DNA from: Streptomyces sp. M41(2017)
Lineage (GTDB): Bacteria > Actinomycetota > Actinomycetes > Streptomycetales > Streptomycetaceae
Direction: 5' to 3'
Assembly: GCF_002078175.1 (NCBI RefSeq)
Contig: NZ_MWFK01000001.1
Coordinates: 5,146,001-5,210,000, forward strand
Length of the DNA: 64,000 nt
Shown here in pieces: positions 8,356 to 16,407 of this stretch. Each line of letters begins with the position of its first letter. Within the stretch, counting starts at the first letter, position 1. The notes beneath the pieces are model-generated. The model was not told where the DNA came from and searched no databases. It worked only from the letters and a program-made list of their open reading frames with translations. A program made the translations under genes and the position numbers.

Positions 8356-9340
8356 CTCCGCTCTCGCGCGCGCCGTCCGCTGGGACACGGTCGTCGGCGC
8401 CCTCCTCATCGTCCTGCTGCTGTTCTCCTTCTCCTTCGTGGACGGCTTCGGCAACGCCCTCAACCTGTCGTTCCTGATCGGCAACACCCTGCCGATCGCG
8501 CTGATCGCCCTGCCGATGACCCTGCTCGTGGTCGCCGGCGAGATCGACCTGTCGGTCGCCTCCACGGCGGGACTCTCCGGCTCGGTGATGGGCGTCCTGT
8601 GGAACCAGGGCATGTCGATCGAGACGATCATCCCGCTGTGCCTGCTGCTCGGCGTGGCGTGCGGACTGGTCAACGGCCTGCTGGTGACCCGGCTCGGGCT
8701 GCCGTCCCTCGCCGTCACCATCGGTACGCTGGCCGCCTACCGGGGCATCGCGCAGATCGTGCTCGGCTCCGACGCGGTCACCGACTTCCCCACCCCGTAC
8801 CTGAACTTCGCCGCCGGGCGCATCGGTGACACGTTCGTCCCGCAGGCCTTCCTGCCCTTCCTGGTCCTCCTCGCCGTCGCCGTCGTCGTGCTGCACGCCA
8901 CCCCCTTCGGGCGGTCGTCGTTCGCCATCGGCGCCAACGAGGAGGCCGCCCGCTTCGCCGGCATCCGCGTCAAGCGGCAGAAGCTGCTCCTGTTCGTCGC
9001 GACCGGTCTGATGGCCTCCCTGACCGGCGTCTTCTGGGCCCTGCACTACGCCAGCGCCCGCTACGACAACGCCAACGGGCTCGAACTGTCCGTCGTGGCC
9101 GCCGTCCTGCTCGGCGGCATCGACTTCGACGGCGGCAAGGGCACGCTCGGCGGCGCCGTCGCGGGAGTCTTCCTGCTCGGCGCACTCCAGAACGTGATGA
9201 GCCTCCTCAACGTCTCCGCGCAGTCGCAGATCGTCGTCACCGGCGTTCTGCTCGTCGTCTCCGTGCTCGGCCCCCGGGTCGCACGGCAGATCTCCGTAGC
9301 GAGGGCGGGCCGCAGAGCCGCCTCGACTCCGATCTCGTAA
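8348..9340 (+). CDS. rhamnose ABC importer permease 2 (CUT2, RbsC-like)
   Basis: This 330-residue polytopic membrane protein is paralogous to permease 1, with the family segments LIALPMTLLVVAGEIDLSVAST and GLVNGLLVTRLGLPSLAVTIGTLAAYRGIAQ. The 8-bp overlap with the preceding gene points to coupled translation and a heterodimeric pore. Two distinct permeases plus a double ATPase and a lipoprotein is the layout known for actinobacterial and rhizobial rhamnose importers. Confidence 0.93.
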   Translation: MADSALARAVRWDTVVGALLIVLLLFSFSFVDGFGNALNLSFLIGNTLPIALIALPMTLLVVAGEIDLSVASTAGLSGSVMGVLWNQGMSIETIIPLCLLLGVACGLVNGLLVTRLGLPSLAVTIGTLAAYRGIAQIVLGSDAVTDFPTPYLNFAAGRIGDTFVPQAFLPFLVLLAVAVVVLHATPFGRSSFAIGANEEAARFAGIRVKRQKLLLFVATGLMASLTGVFWALHYASARYDNANGLELSVVAAVLLGGIDFDGGKGTLGGAVAGVFLLGALQNVMSLLNVSAQSQIVVTGVLLVVSVLGPRVARQISVARAGRRAASTPIS

Positions 9341-9374
9341 CCGCTCCGCTCACCCCCGTAAAGGACCGTCAGCC

Positions 9375-10463
9375 ATGCGCAAGTCTTCGATCCGCCGTAC
9401 CTGCGCGGCGCTCGCCGCCGTCACCTCCCTCGCCCTGGCCGTCACCGCGTGCGGCGGCACCACCAAGAACGACGTCAAGGACTCGGGCGGCTCCAACTCC
9501 GCGGCCGGCGGCGCCAAGGCCGACCCGAACGCGGCCACCAAGAAGGGGCTGACCGTCGGCTTCCTGCCCAAGCAGGTCAACAACCCCTACTTCACCTCCG
9601 CCGACAAGGGCGGCGAGAAGGCGCTCAAGGAGCTCGGCTCCACCTACAAGGAGGTCGGCCCGAGCAGCGCCACCGACACCAGCGGCCAGGTCAGTTACGT
9701 CAACACGCTCACCCAGCAGCAGGTGAACGCCATGGCCGTGTCCGCGCAGGACCCGGGCGCGCTGTGCACCGCCCTCAAGCAGGCCATGACGAACAAGATC
9801 AAGGTCGTCACCTACGACTCCGACACCAAGGCCGACTGCCGCAACGCCTTCGTCTCGCAGGCCAGCGCCGAGGACCTCGGCCGCACCGAGGTGCAGCTCC
9901 TCGCCAAGCAGATCGGCTACAAGGGCGAGATCGCGATCCTGTCCGCCGCGCAGACCGCGACGAACCAGAACACCTGGATCGACTTCATGAAGGACGAGCT
10001 GAAGGACCCCAAGTACAAGAACATCAAGCTGGTCAAGGTCGCCTACGGCAACGACGACGCCCAGCAGTCCTTCCAGCAGACCCAGGGCCTCCTCCAGGAG
10101 CACCCCAAGCTCGCCGGGATCATCTCGCCGACCACCGTCGGCATCAAGGCGGCAGCGCAGTACCTGTCCGGCTCCAAGTACAAGGGCAAGGTCAAGCTCT
10201 CCGGCCTCGGCACCCCGAACGACATGCGCAAGTACGTCAAGAACGGCACCGTCGAGGGCTTCGAGCTGTGGGACCCGGCGAAGCTCGGCGAGCTGGCCGC
10301 CCGCACCGCCGTGGCGCTCGCCTCGGGCCAGATCACCGGCAAGGAGGGCGAGACGTTCAAGGCCGGTGACATGGGCTCCTTCACCATCGGCAAGGACGGC
10401 GTGATCAACCTCGGCAAGCCGACCGTCTTCGACGCGAAGAACATCGACCAGTTCGACTTCTGA
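9375..10463 (+). CDS. rhaS: rhamnose ABC importer substrate-binding lipoprotein
   Basis: This 362-residue periplasmic-binding-protein-like lipoprotein has a basic N-terminus, a hydrophobic stretch and a lipobox ending AVTAC (Cys about residue 26). A Gly/Ser/Ala-rich linker follows, then a type I sugar-binding fold (TVGFLPKQVNNPYFTSADKGGEKALKELG). It captures the sugar outside the membrane and delivers it to the two permeases. AAAGGA precedes the ATG. It is fourth in the plus-strand operon. The symbol follows rhizobial usage. Confidence 0.92.
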   Translation: MRKSSIRRTCAALAAVTSLALAVTACGGTTKNDVKDSGGSNSAAGGAKADPNAATKKGLTVGFLPKQVNNPYFTSADKGGEKALKELGSTYKEVGPSSATDTSGQVSYVNTLTQQQVNAMAVSAQDPGALCTALKQAMTNKIKVVTYDSDTKADCRNAFVSQASAEDLGRTEVQLLAKQIGYKGEIAILSAAQTATNQNTWIDFMKDELKDPKYKNIKLVKVAYGNDDAQQSFQQTQGLLQEHPKLAGIISPTTVGIKAAAQYLSGSKYKGKVKLSGLGTPNDMRKYVKNGTVEGFELWDPAKLGELAARTAVALASGQITGKEGETFKAGDMGSFTIGKDGVINLGKPTVFDAKNIDQFDF

Positions 10464-10502
10464 CCGTCCCGGCCGGCTCGACTTCCGGACCCGGGAGGGT
10501 CG

Positions 10503-10826
10503 TTGACGCACCGCGTGTGTTTCCTGCTGAAGGTCCGTGCGGACCGCCTCGACGAGTACCGCGAGCGGCACGCCGCCGTGTGGCCCGAGATGCTCGACGC
10601 GCTCTCGGCCACCGGCTGGCACAACTACTCGCTCTTCCTGCGCGAGGACGGCCTGCTGGTCGGTTACCTGGAGACCGAGGACTTCGCCGCGGCCCGGGCG
10701 GCCATGGAGGCCACCGACGTCAACGCCCGCTGGCAGGCGGAGATGGCGCCGTTCTTCACCGCACTGGACGGCGCCCGGCCCGACGAGGCCATGAAACCCC
10801 TCACCGAGGTGTTCCACCTCGCCTGA
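10503..10826 (+). CDS. rhaM: L-rhamnose mutarotase
   Basis: This 107-residue ferredoxin-like-fold protein of the RhaM family interconverts alpha- and beta-L-rhamnose so that the isomerase receives its preferred anomer. The sequence has the family blocks RVCFLLKV, YRERHAAVWPEMLDAL (with the conserved His) and GWHNYSLFLREDGLLVGYLE. The start is a TTG with GGGAGG upstream; the short conserved N-terminus leaves no suitable ATG. It follows rhaS by 39 nt and is probably the last structural gene of the importer transcript. Confidence 0.93.
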   Translation: MTHRVCFLLKVRADRLDEYRERHAAVWPEMLDALSATGWHNYSLFLREDGLLVGYLETEDFAAARAAMEATDVNARWQAEMAPFFTALDGARPDEAMKPLTEVFHLA

Positions 10827-10846
10827 CCCGGCGCCACGACGCGCGC

Positions 10847-10899
10847 GTCCCGCCGGCCGCGACCCACCCCGTGACCTGCGGGGTGACGTCCGGCGGGAC
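10847..10899 (+). terminator. compound hairpin after rhaM
   Basis: The outer arms GTCCCGCCGG (10847-10856) and CCGGCGGGAC (10890-10899) are perfectly complementary, and an inner stem ACCCC/GGGGT lies between them. The position, 20 bp after the rhaM stop and before the regulator gene, fits a terminator or a processing hairpin. There is no T-run, as usual in GC-rich actinomycetes. Confidence 0.5.
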
Positions 10900-11022
10900 C
10901 GCCCGTCCGCCCCGTGTCCCGTCCCTTCCCGGGCTTCCCTCATGACCACCGGTTCCGGCCCGCTCGCGGGTACTGTGAGGGCCCTGCCCGCCGCTTCGAG
11001 TTCTTCTGGAGGTTCCCGCCCG

Positions 11023-12048
11023 ATGGCCCAGTCGGTGGGTATCAAGGACGTCGCCCGTGCAGCCGGAGTCTCCGTCGGCACGGTCTCGAACGTCATCAAC
11101 CGCCCCGACTCGGTGGCCTCCGAGACGCGGGCCCGCGTCCTGTCCGCCATCGACCGGCTCGGCTATGTGCGCAGCGAGTCGGCCCGCCAACTCCGGGCCG
11201 GTCGCAGCCGGATCATGGGACTGCTCGTCCTCGACATGGGCAACCCCTTCTTCGTGGACGTCGCGCGGGGCGCCGAGCGCGCCGCGCGGGACGCCGGGCT
11301 AGGCGTGATGGTCTGCAACAGCGCGCAGAGCCCCAGCGAGGAGGCCGACTACCTGTCGCTCTTCGCGGAGCAGCGGGTGCGCGGCGTGCTGCTGACACCG
11401 AGCGACGCGAGCGGCCGCAACATCGAGGCGTTCCGCCGCAACGGCATCCCCTTCGTCCTGGTCGACCGGGTCGCCGTGGGCACCACCGAGTGCTCCGTCT
11501 CGGTGGACGACGTGGCGGGCGGCGCCCTGGCCGTCCGGCACCTCGTGGACGCGGGACACCGTTCGATCGCCTATGTCAGCGGACCGCCCGGGCTGAACCA
11601 GGTCCGGGACCGCCGCACCGGCGCGCTGAACGCGCTGGCCGAGGCCGGCCTCGGCCCCGGCAACCTCCGAGAGCTGCCCACCGAGCGGCTCGACGTCGCC
11701 GCCGGACGGGACGCGGGAGCACGCCTCCTCGGCCTCGCCGAGCGCCCCACCGCCGTCTTCTGCGCCAACGACCTGCTCGCGCTCGGCGTCCTGCAGGCCA
11801 TGTACGCGGCCGGTGTCGGTGTCCCCGGCGACCTCGCCATCGTCGGCTACGACGACATCGAGTTCGCCGCGGCGGCGGCCGTCCCGCTCACCTCCGTCCG
11901 CCAGCCCGCCATGACCATGGGCGCCCTCGCCGCCGAGCTGCTCCTGGAGGAGATCGAGGCGGAGACCGCGCCCACGCCGCACGAACACCGGCGTGTCGTC
12001 CTCCAGCCCGAGCTGGTCGTACGCCACTCCAGCCTGGCCGCGCGCTGA
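11023..12048 (+). CDS. LacI-family transcriptional regulator of the rhamnose regulon
   Basis: This 341-residue protein has an N-terminal LacI helix-turn-helix (IKDVARAAGVSVGTVSNVINRP, residues about 6-27), the hinge region, and a sugar-binding effector domain (IMGLLVLDMGNPFFVDVARGAERAARDAG). The frame is open upstream, but MAQSVG has GGAGG at 10 nt and places the HTH at the usual distance from the N-terminus. It likely represses the divergent rhamnose operons by binding the TGAAA..TTTCA palindromes and is released by rhamnose or a catabolite. The target and effector are inferred. Confidence 0.9.
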   Translation: MAQSVGIKDVARAAGVSVGTVSNVINRPDSVASETRARVLSAIDRLGYVRSESARQLRAGRSRIMGLLVLDMGNPFFVDVARGAERAARDAGLGVMVCNSAQSPSEEADYLSLFAEQRVRGVLLTPSDASGRNIEAFRRNGIPFVLVDRVAVGTTECSVSVDDVAGGALAVRHLVDAGHRSIAYVSGPPGLNQVRDRRTGALNALAEAGLGPGNLRELPTERLDVAAGRDAGARLLGLAERPTAVFCANDLLALGVLQAMYAAGVGVPGDLAIVGYDDIEFAAAAAVPLTSVRQPAMTMGALAAELLLEEIEAETAPTPHEHRRVVLQPELVVRHSSLAAR

Positions 12049-12071
12049 GCGGCCGTTCAGTTCCCCGTCAC

Positions 12072-12098
12072 CGGGCTGCTGAGTCACTGTTCAGCCCG
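12072..12098 (+). terminator. hairpin after the LacI-family gene
   Basis: CGGGCTG (12072-12078) and CAGCCCG (12092-12098) form a 7-bp stem with a 13-nt loop, 24 bp after the regulator stop and before the peptidase promoter. It is a plausible but modest terminator. Confidence 0.35.
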
Positions 12099-12180
12099 TT
12101 GTCCTGATCCCGGGCTCCGCGGGCGGGGGCACATGTGCTCAACTGGGACAGCCTGAAATCCGTACGTCTCGGGAGTCCCG

Positions 12181-13482
12181 TTGACCCTCAGCTACCGCCA
12201 GCCCGGTGTCGTCCTCACCGACCACCGCTTCACCGTGCCCCTCGACCACGACCGCCCGGACGGGGAGACCATCGAGCTCTTCGCCCGCGAGGTCGTCGCG
12301 AGCGACAAGGCGGGGCAGGAGCTGCCCTGGCTGGTCTACCTCCAGGGCGGCCCCGGCTTCGGGGCGAATCGTTTCGTCGGACGGCAGGCCTGGCTCGGCC
12401 GGGCCCTGGAGGAGTTCCGCGTCCTGCTGCTCGACCAGCGCGGCACCGGTCACTCCACGCCCGCCAACCGGCAGACCCTCCCGCTGCGCGGCGGTCCCCG
12501 CGAGCAGGCCGCCTACCTCGCGCTCTTCCGTGCCGACTCCATCGTCCGCGACTGCGAGACCATCCGGCGCCGGCTCACCGGCGGCGCGCCCTGGACGGTC
12601 CTCGGCCAGAGCTTCGGCGGCTTCTGCACGGTGCACTACCTGTCCAGCGCCCCCGAGGGGTTGAGCGCCGCCCTCGTCACCGGCGGGCTGCCCACCCTCG
12701 ACGGGCACGCCGACGACGTCTACCGCGCCGCCTACCCGCGCATCGAGCGCAAGGTCGCCGCACACTACGCGCGCTACCCGCAGGACGTCGAGCGCGCCCG
12801 CCGGATCGCCGAGCACGTGCTCCAGCACGAGCCGGTCCTCAGCGGCGGCTACCGCCTGACCGTCGAGGCCTTCCAGTCGCTGGGCATCCTCCTCGGTGGC
12901 AGCGAGGGCAGCCACCGCCTGCACTACCTGCTGGAGGACGCCTTCGTGCGCACCCCGCAGGGCCCGGCGCTCTCCGACGCCTTCCAGGAAGAGGTCCAGG
13001 GGCTCCTGTCGTACGCCGGGCACCCCCTGTACGCGCTGGTCCACGAGGTCATCTATGCCCAGGACGGCCGCCCCACCGCCTGGTCCGCCGAGCGGGTGCG
13101 CGCCGAGTTCCCGCAGTTCGACGCCGCCAAGACCCTCGCGAACGACGGTCCGCTGCTGTTCACCGGCGAGTCCGTGCACCCCTGGATGTTCGAGACCGAC
13201 CCGGCGCTGCGCCCCCTGCGGGAGACCGCCGAGGAACTGGCGGCCCGCACCGACTGGGCGCCGCTGTACGACCGGGCCCGGCTCGCCGCCAACGAGGTGC
13301 CGGTCGCGGCGGCGGTCTACCACGACGACATGTACGTGGACACCGGGCACGCGCTCGAGACCGCGCGGTCCGTGCGCGGACTGCGCACCTGGGTGACCGA
13401 CGAGTTCGAGCACGACGGCGTCCGGGCCGGCGGCCCGCGTGTCCTGGACCGGCTGCTCGCACTCAGCCGCGACGACGTCTGA
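12181..13482 (+). CDS. alpha/beta hydrolase, prolyl-aminopeptidase-like (peptidase family S33)
   Basis: This 433-residue cytoplasmic hydrolase has no signal peptide. The oxyanion-hole segment LQGGPGFG and nucleophile elbow GQSFGGFC (Ser about residue 143) match proline iminopeptidases. LLLDQRGTGHSTP and the late VYHDDMYVDTGHALETA (catalytic Asp region) complete the fold. It probably removes N-terminal proline or other residues from small peptides. The start is a TTG with GGGAG upstream. It appears monocistronic, between the rhamnose regulator and a crotonase. The exact specificity is not deducible. Confidence 0.85.
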   Translation: MTLSYRQPGVVLTDHRFTVPLDHDRPDGETIELFAREVVASDKAGQELPWLVYLQGGPGFGANRFVGRQAWLGRALEEFRVLLLDQRGTGHSTPANRQTLPLRGGPREQAAYLALFRADSIVRDCETIRRRLTGGAPWTVLGQSFGGFCTVHYLSSAPEGLSAALVTGGLPTLDGHADDVYRAAYPRIERKVAAHYARYPQDVERARRIAEHVLQHEPVLSGGYRLTVEAFQSLGILLGGSEGSHRLHYLLEDAFVRTPQGPALSDAFQEEVQGLLSYAGHPLYALVHEVIYAQDGRPTAWSAERVRAEFPQFDAAKTLANDGPLLFTGESVHPWMFETDPALRPLRETAEELAARTDWAPLYDRARLAANEVPVAAAVYHDDMYVDTGHALETARSVRGLRTWVTDEFEHDGVRAGGPRVLDRLLALSRDDV

Positions 13483-13552
13483 CGGGTCGCGGCCCACCGT
13501 TTCCGTGCCCCGCGACGTCCCCTGACGTCCGGGACCTCCCACCCCCTTAGAA

Positions 13553-13571
13553 TTCTGACGACCTGTCAGAA
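13553..13571. promoter_or_regulatory. palindromic operator upstream of the crotonase gene
   Basis: TTCTGAC (13553-13559) and GTCAGAA (13565-13571) form a perfect 7-bp inverted repeat around 5 nt, ending 16 bp before the crotonase ATG. Dyads of this TGAC-N-GTCA form precede acyl-CoA metabolism genes controlled by TetR-type repressors in actinomycetes. No such regulator is adjacent. Confidence 0.55.
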
Positions 13572-13587
13572 CACTGAGGGGGCACGG

Positions 13588-14421
13588 ATGATCGACACCA
13601 CGCGCACGGACATCTCGCAGGGCGAGGAACGGCTGCGGCTGGACGTCGAGGACGGCGTCGGCGTCCTCACCCTGTGCCGGCCCGCGAAGCTCAACGCGTG
13701 GAGCTGGGAGTCCACCCGCCAACTCGGCCTGTTCGCCGACCGGATCCGCTTCGACCCGGCGATCCGGGTCGTCCTGCTCCGGGCCGAGGGCCGGTCCTTC
13801 TGCGCGGGCATCGACGTGACGGCACCGGGCGGCGCGATCACCGGCCGCTCGGGCGCCGAGCGCACCCGCGCCTACTACGAGGGCATCCGCTGGGCCCACG
13901 AACGCTTCGCCGCCTTCGCGTCGCTCCCGCAGCCCGTCGTCGCCGCCGTACAGGGCCACTGCCTCGGCTTCGGCTTCGAGCTGGCCCTGATGGCGGACGT
14001 CCGCGTCGCCTGCGCCGACGCCGCGTTCGCGCTGCCCGAGGCCCGGTTGGGCCTCGCCGTCGACGCGGGCGGCGACCTGCGGATCGCGCGCGAGGCGGGC
14101 GCCGGCTGGGCGAAGTTCCTGGCGCTGACCGGGCGGCGTCTCGACGCGCGCACGGCCGAACGCCTCCACCTCGTTCAACTCGTCGTTGAAAAGGGCGAGT
14201 TGGATACCGCGTCCCGCGCCCTGGCCGCCGAGATCGCGGCCAACGGGCCCCTCGCCGTGCAGGCCGTCAAGCGGGACATCGACGCCTTCGCCGACGCCGG
14301 CCTGGCGGCGGCCCTCGACCGTACGGCCCTCTCGGCCGCGCTCACCCTGACCTCCGAGGACGCGACAGAGGGCTACGCCGCCAAGGGGGCCCGCCGCGCG
14401 CCCCGCTTCGAGGGGAAGTGA
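13588..14421 (+). CDS. enoyl-CoA hydratase/isomerase family protein (crotonase)
   Basis: This 277-residue crotonase-fold protein has the oxyanion-hole segments RSFCAGIDVTAPGG (about 70-83) and QGHCLGFGFELALMADVRVAC (about 118-138). The position usually occupied by a catalytic Glu (PEARLGLAVDAGGDLRIAREAG) is partly kept, so hydratase, isomerase or another CoA-thioester activity is possible. A good ribosome site (GAGGGGG) precedes the ATG. A 19-bp palindrome just upstream suggests ligand-dependent repression. The ECF-type sigma gene follows by about 50 bp on the same strand and may be cotranscribed or independent. Confidence 0.85.
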   Translation: MIDTTRTDISQGEERLRLDVEDGVGVLTLCRPAKLNAWSWESTRQLGLFADRIRFDPAIRVVLLRAEGRSFCAGIDVTAPGGAITGRSGAERTRAYYEGIRWAHERFAAFASLPQPVVAAVQGHCLGFGFELALMADVRVACADAAFALPEARLGLAVDAGGDLRIAREAGAGWAKFLALTGRRLDARTAERLHLVQLVVEKGELDTASRALAAEIAANGPLAVQAVKRDIDAFADAGLAAALDRTALSAALTLTSEDATEGYAAKGARRAPRFEGK

Positions 14422-14443
14422 CCGGCATGTTTTGATCGGTCAC
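14418..14443. promoter_or_regulatory. inverted repeat at the crotonase stop / sigma-gene upstream
   Basis: GTGACCG (14418-14424) and CGGTCAC (14437-14443) form a perfect 7-bp inverted repeat with a 12-nt spacer. The left arm contains the crotonase TGA, and the element ends 28 bp before the sigma factor ATG. It may be an operator or a hairpin; there is no T-run. Confidence 0.35.
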
Positions 14444-14471
14444 CGGCACGTACGACGAGTCAGGGGGACCG

Positions 14472-15371
14472 ATGGCCGACAGCGACCTTCTCGCGGACCG
14501 GTTCGAGGAACAGCGCGGGCATCTGAGAGCGGTGGCCTACCGGATGCTCGGATCGCTGAGCGAGGCCGACGACGCCGTCCAGGAGGCCTGGCTCAGACTC
14601 GGCCGCACCGACCCGGACGAGATCAGGAACCTGGGCGGCTGGCTGACCACCGTCGTCGGCCGGATCTGCCTCGACATGCTGCGCTCCCGCACCGCCCGCC
14701 GCGAGGAACCGCTGGAGTACGCCGGCACGTTCGTGCCCGACCCGGTGATCGGCTCCCTGGAGCGGATCGACCCCGAGCAGGAGGTGCTCCTCGCCGACTC
14801 CGTCGGACTCGCCCTCCTCGTCGTCCTGGAGGCGCTGGAACCCGCGGAACGGCTCGCGTTCGTGCTGCACGACCTGTTCGCGGTGCCCTTCGACGACATC
14901 GCGCCGATCGTGGGCCGGTCGACCGCGGCCACCCGCCAGCTCGCGAGCCGGGCCCGCCGCCGCGTCAAGGCGGACGCCCCCGAACCCGAACGCGACGTCA
15001 CCCGGCAGAAGAAGGTCCTCGACGCCTTCCTCGCCGCCTCCCGCGCCGGGGACTTCGAGGCGCTGCTCGCCGTCCTCGACCCCGACGTCGTGCTGCGTGC
15101 CGACTCCGGACCGCACGTCGGCGGCGCGGCCGCCTCCAAGCTCGTCCGCGGGGCGGCGGCCGTGGCCCGGCAGGCCCTCACCTTCTCCCGGTTCGCGGCG
15201 AGTTCGCAGCCGGTGCTGGTCAACGGGGAGGCCGGCGTCGTCGCCCGCGTCGACGGGCGGCCGCTGTCGGTCATGGGGATCACCGTCGTCGACGGCAGGA
15301 TCGTCGCTCTGCACATCCTCGCCGACCCCGAGCGGCTCGCCCGGCTCGGTCTCGCCGGGCCGGGGGAGTGA
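14472..15371 (+). CDS. ECF RNA polymerase sigma factor with C-terminal SnoaL-like domain (SigJ/ECF41 type)
   Basis: This is a 299-residue sigma factor. Residues about 8-75 form region 2 (LRAVAYRMLGSLSEADDAVQEAWLR) and about 110-165 form region 4 (LEPAERLAFVLHDLFAVPFDDIAPIVGRSTAATRQLASRARRRV). Residues about 175-299 form the NTF2/SnoaL-like extension that in SigJ/ECF41 factors modulates activity in place of an anti-sigma protein. The DGGG motif usual in that extension reads DSGPHVGG here. ECF41 genes often sit beside a carboxymuconolactone decarboxylase or oxidoreductase; here the neighbours are a crotonase and a convergent SDR. GGGGGA precedes the ATG. Confidence 0.88.
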   Translation: MADSDLLADRFEEQRGHLRAVAYRMLGSLSEADDAVQEAWLRLGRTDPDEIRNLGGWLTTVVGRICLDMLRSRTARREEPLEYAGTFVPDPVIGSLERIDPEQEVLLADSVGLALLVVLEALEPAERLAFVLHDLFAVPFDDIAPIVGRSTAATRQLASRARRRVKADAPEPERDVTRQKKVLDAFLAASRAGDFEALLAVLDPDVVLRADSGPHVGGAAASKLVRGAAAVARQALTFSRFAASSQPVLVNGEAGVVARVDGRPLSVMGITVVDGRIVALHILADPERLARLGLAGPGE

Positions 15372-15374
15372 CGG

Positions 15375-16280
15375 TCAGCCGGTGAAGGGGCCACGCCCCA
15401 GCTGTTCCCGCACCGGTGTCACCGGAGGGCTGACGAGCCCCCTGCGCTGCCAGTTGGCGCCGTCCACCACGAGGGTGTGGCCGGTGATGAAACGGGCGTA
15501 GGGGGAGGCCAGGAAGGTCGCCGCCCAGCCGAGTTCGCGGGGGGCGCCGACCCGCAGCGCGGGCTGGCGCCGGTCGTGCCCGTCCGGCCCGGCGGGCTCC
15601 GCGGCGTCCTCGGCCCGGGCGAGGTTGCCGCGGATGTCGTCGCTCATGTCGGTGTGCGGCATCAGCCCGGGCACCAGCCCGTTGACCTGGATGCCGTACG
15701 GGCCCCACTCCACGGCCAGCGTCCGCACCAGGCTCTCCACCCCCGCCTTCGCCGCCGCGCTGTGCGCGAACCCCGGTCCGCCCGTCCAGGCGTACGAGGC
15801 GCCGACGTCGATGACCGACCCCGGCGTCCCCGCCGCGAGGTGCCGGCGCCCGAACTCACGGGTCATCAGGAACGTTCCCGTCAGGGTGATGTCGACGACC
15901 GCCTGCCAGGCGTTCGGCGACATGTCCTCGGTGGGCACGGGGAAGTTGGCGGCCGCGTTGTTCACCAGCACGTCGGGCAGCGCGTGCGCGTCGAAGACCT
16001 CGGCGATCCGTCGCGGGTCCCGGATGTCGCACACCGCGGACGACACCCGGGTGCCCAGCATCGCCAACTCCGCTCGCGCCGGGCCGAGATGGCGCTCGCG
16101 TCGGCTCACGATCAGCAGGTCGGCGCCGAGCCGGGCGAACTCCGCGGCGACGGCCCGCCCGAGCCCGGTGCCACCCCCGGTGACGAGCACCAGCGAGCCG
16201 TCGAACGTCCCGGCCGGCAGGGCACTCGCGCCCAGCGGGGGAGGGGCGGGGAGACCGGGCAGCCCGGCGGTGGGATCCAT
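15375..16280 (-). CDS. SDR family oxidoreductase, 2,4-dienoyl-CoA-reductase-like
   Basis: This 301-residue short-chain dehydrogenase has the NADP-binding LVTGGGTGLGRAVAAEFARLGADLLIVSRR (about 32-60) and the NNAAANF strand. The usual YxxxK is replaced by AHSAAAKAGVESLVRTLAVEWGPYGIQVNGLVPG. That is the signature of 2,4-dienoyl-CoA reductases, where the lysine is kept and the catalytic tyrosine lies elsewhere. The Arg next to the cofactor loop (SRRERHL) suggests NADPH. The predicted role is reduction of polyunsaturated acyl-CoA in beta-oxidation. The ATG at 16280 has GAGGGGG upstream; an upstream ATG (16313) lacks a ribosome site. It converges with the sigma gene, leaving only 3 bp between stops. 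Confidence 0.83.
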   Translation of the reverse strand: MDPTAGLPGLPAPPPLGASALPAGTFDGSLVLVTGGGTGLGRAVAAEFARLGADLLIVSRRERHLGPARAELAMLGTRVSSAVCDIRDPRRIAEVFDAHALPDVLVNNAAANFPVPTEDMSPNAWQAVVDITLTGTFLMTREFGRRHLAAGTPGSVIDVGASYAWTGGPGFAHSAAAKAGVESLVRTLAVEWGPYGIQVNGLVPGLMPHTDMSDDIRGNLARAEDAAEPAGPDGHDRRQPALRVGAPRELGWAATFLASPYARFITGHTLVVDGANWQRRGLVSPPVTPVREQLGRGPFTG

Positions 16281-16407
16281 GGCCCCCTCGATACCCGGTG
16301 TGCCGCCAAACATCCAGACAGTCACCGCGGCGATCGGCGCGGGAGACGCGCGTCCAGGACGTCGACGCAGTCCAGGGCATGAGGCCGTGCTCAGTAGGCT
16401 GGACCGT

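Noticed and set aside
12139..14178. 679-codon minus-strand frame
   Set aside because: It is antisense to the S33 peptidase and crotonase genes, which both carry active-site motifs.
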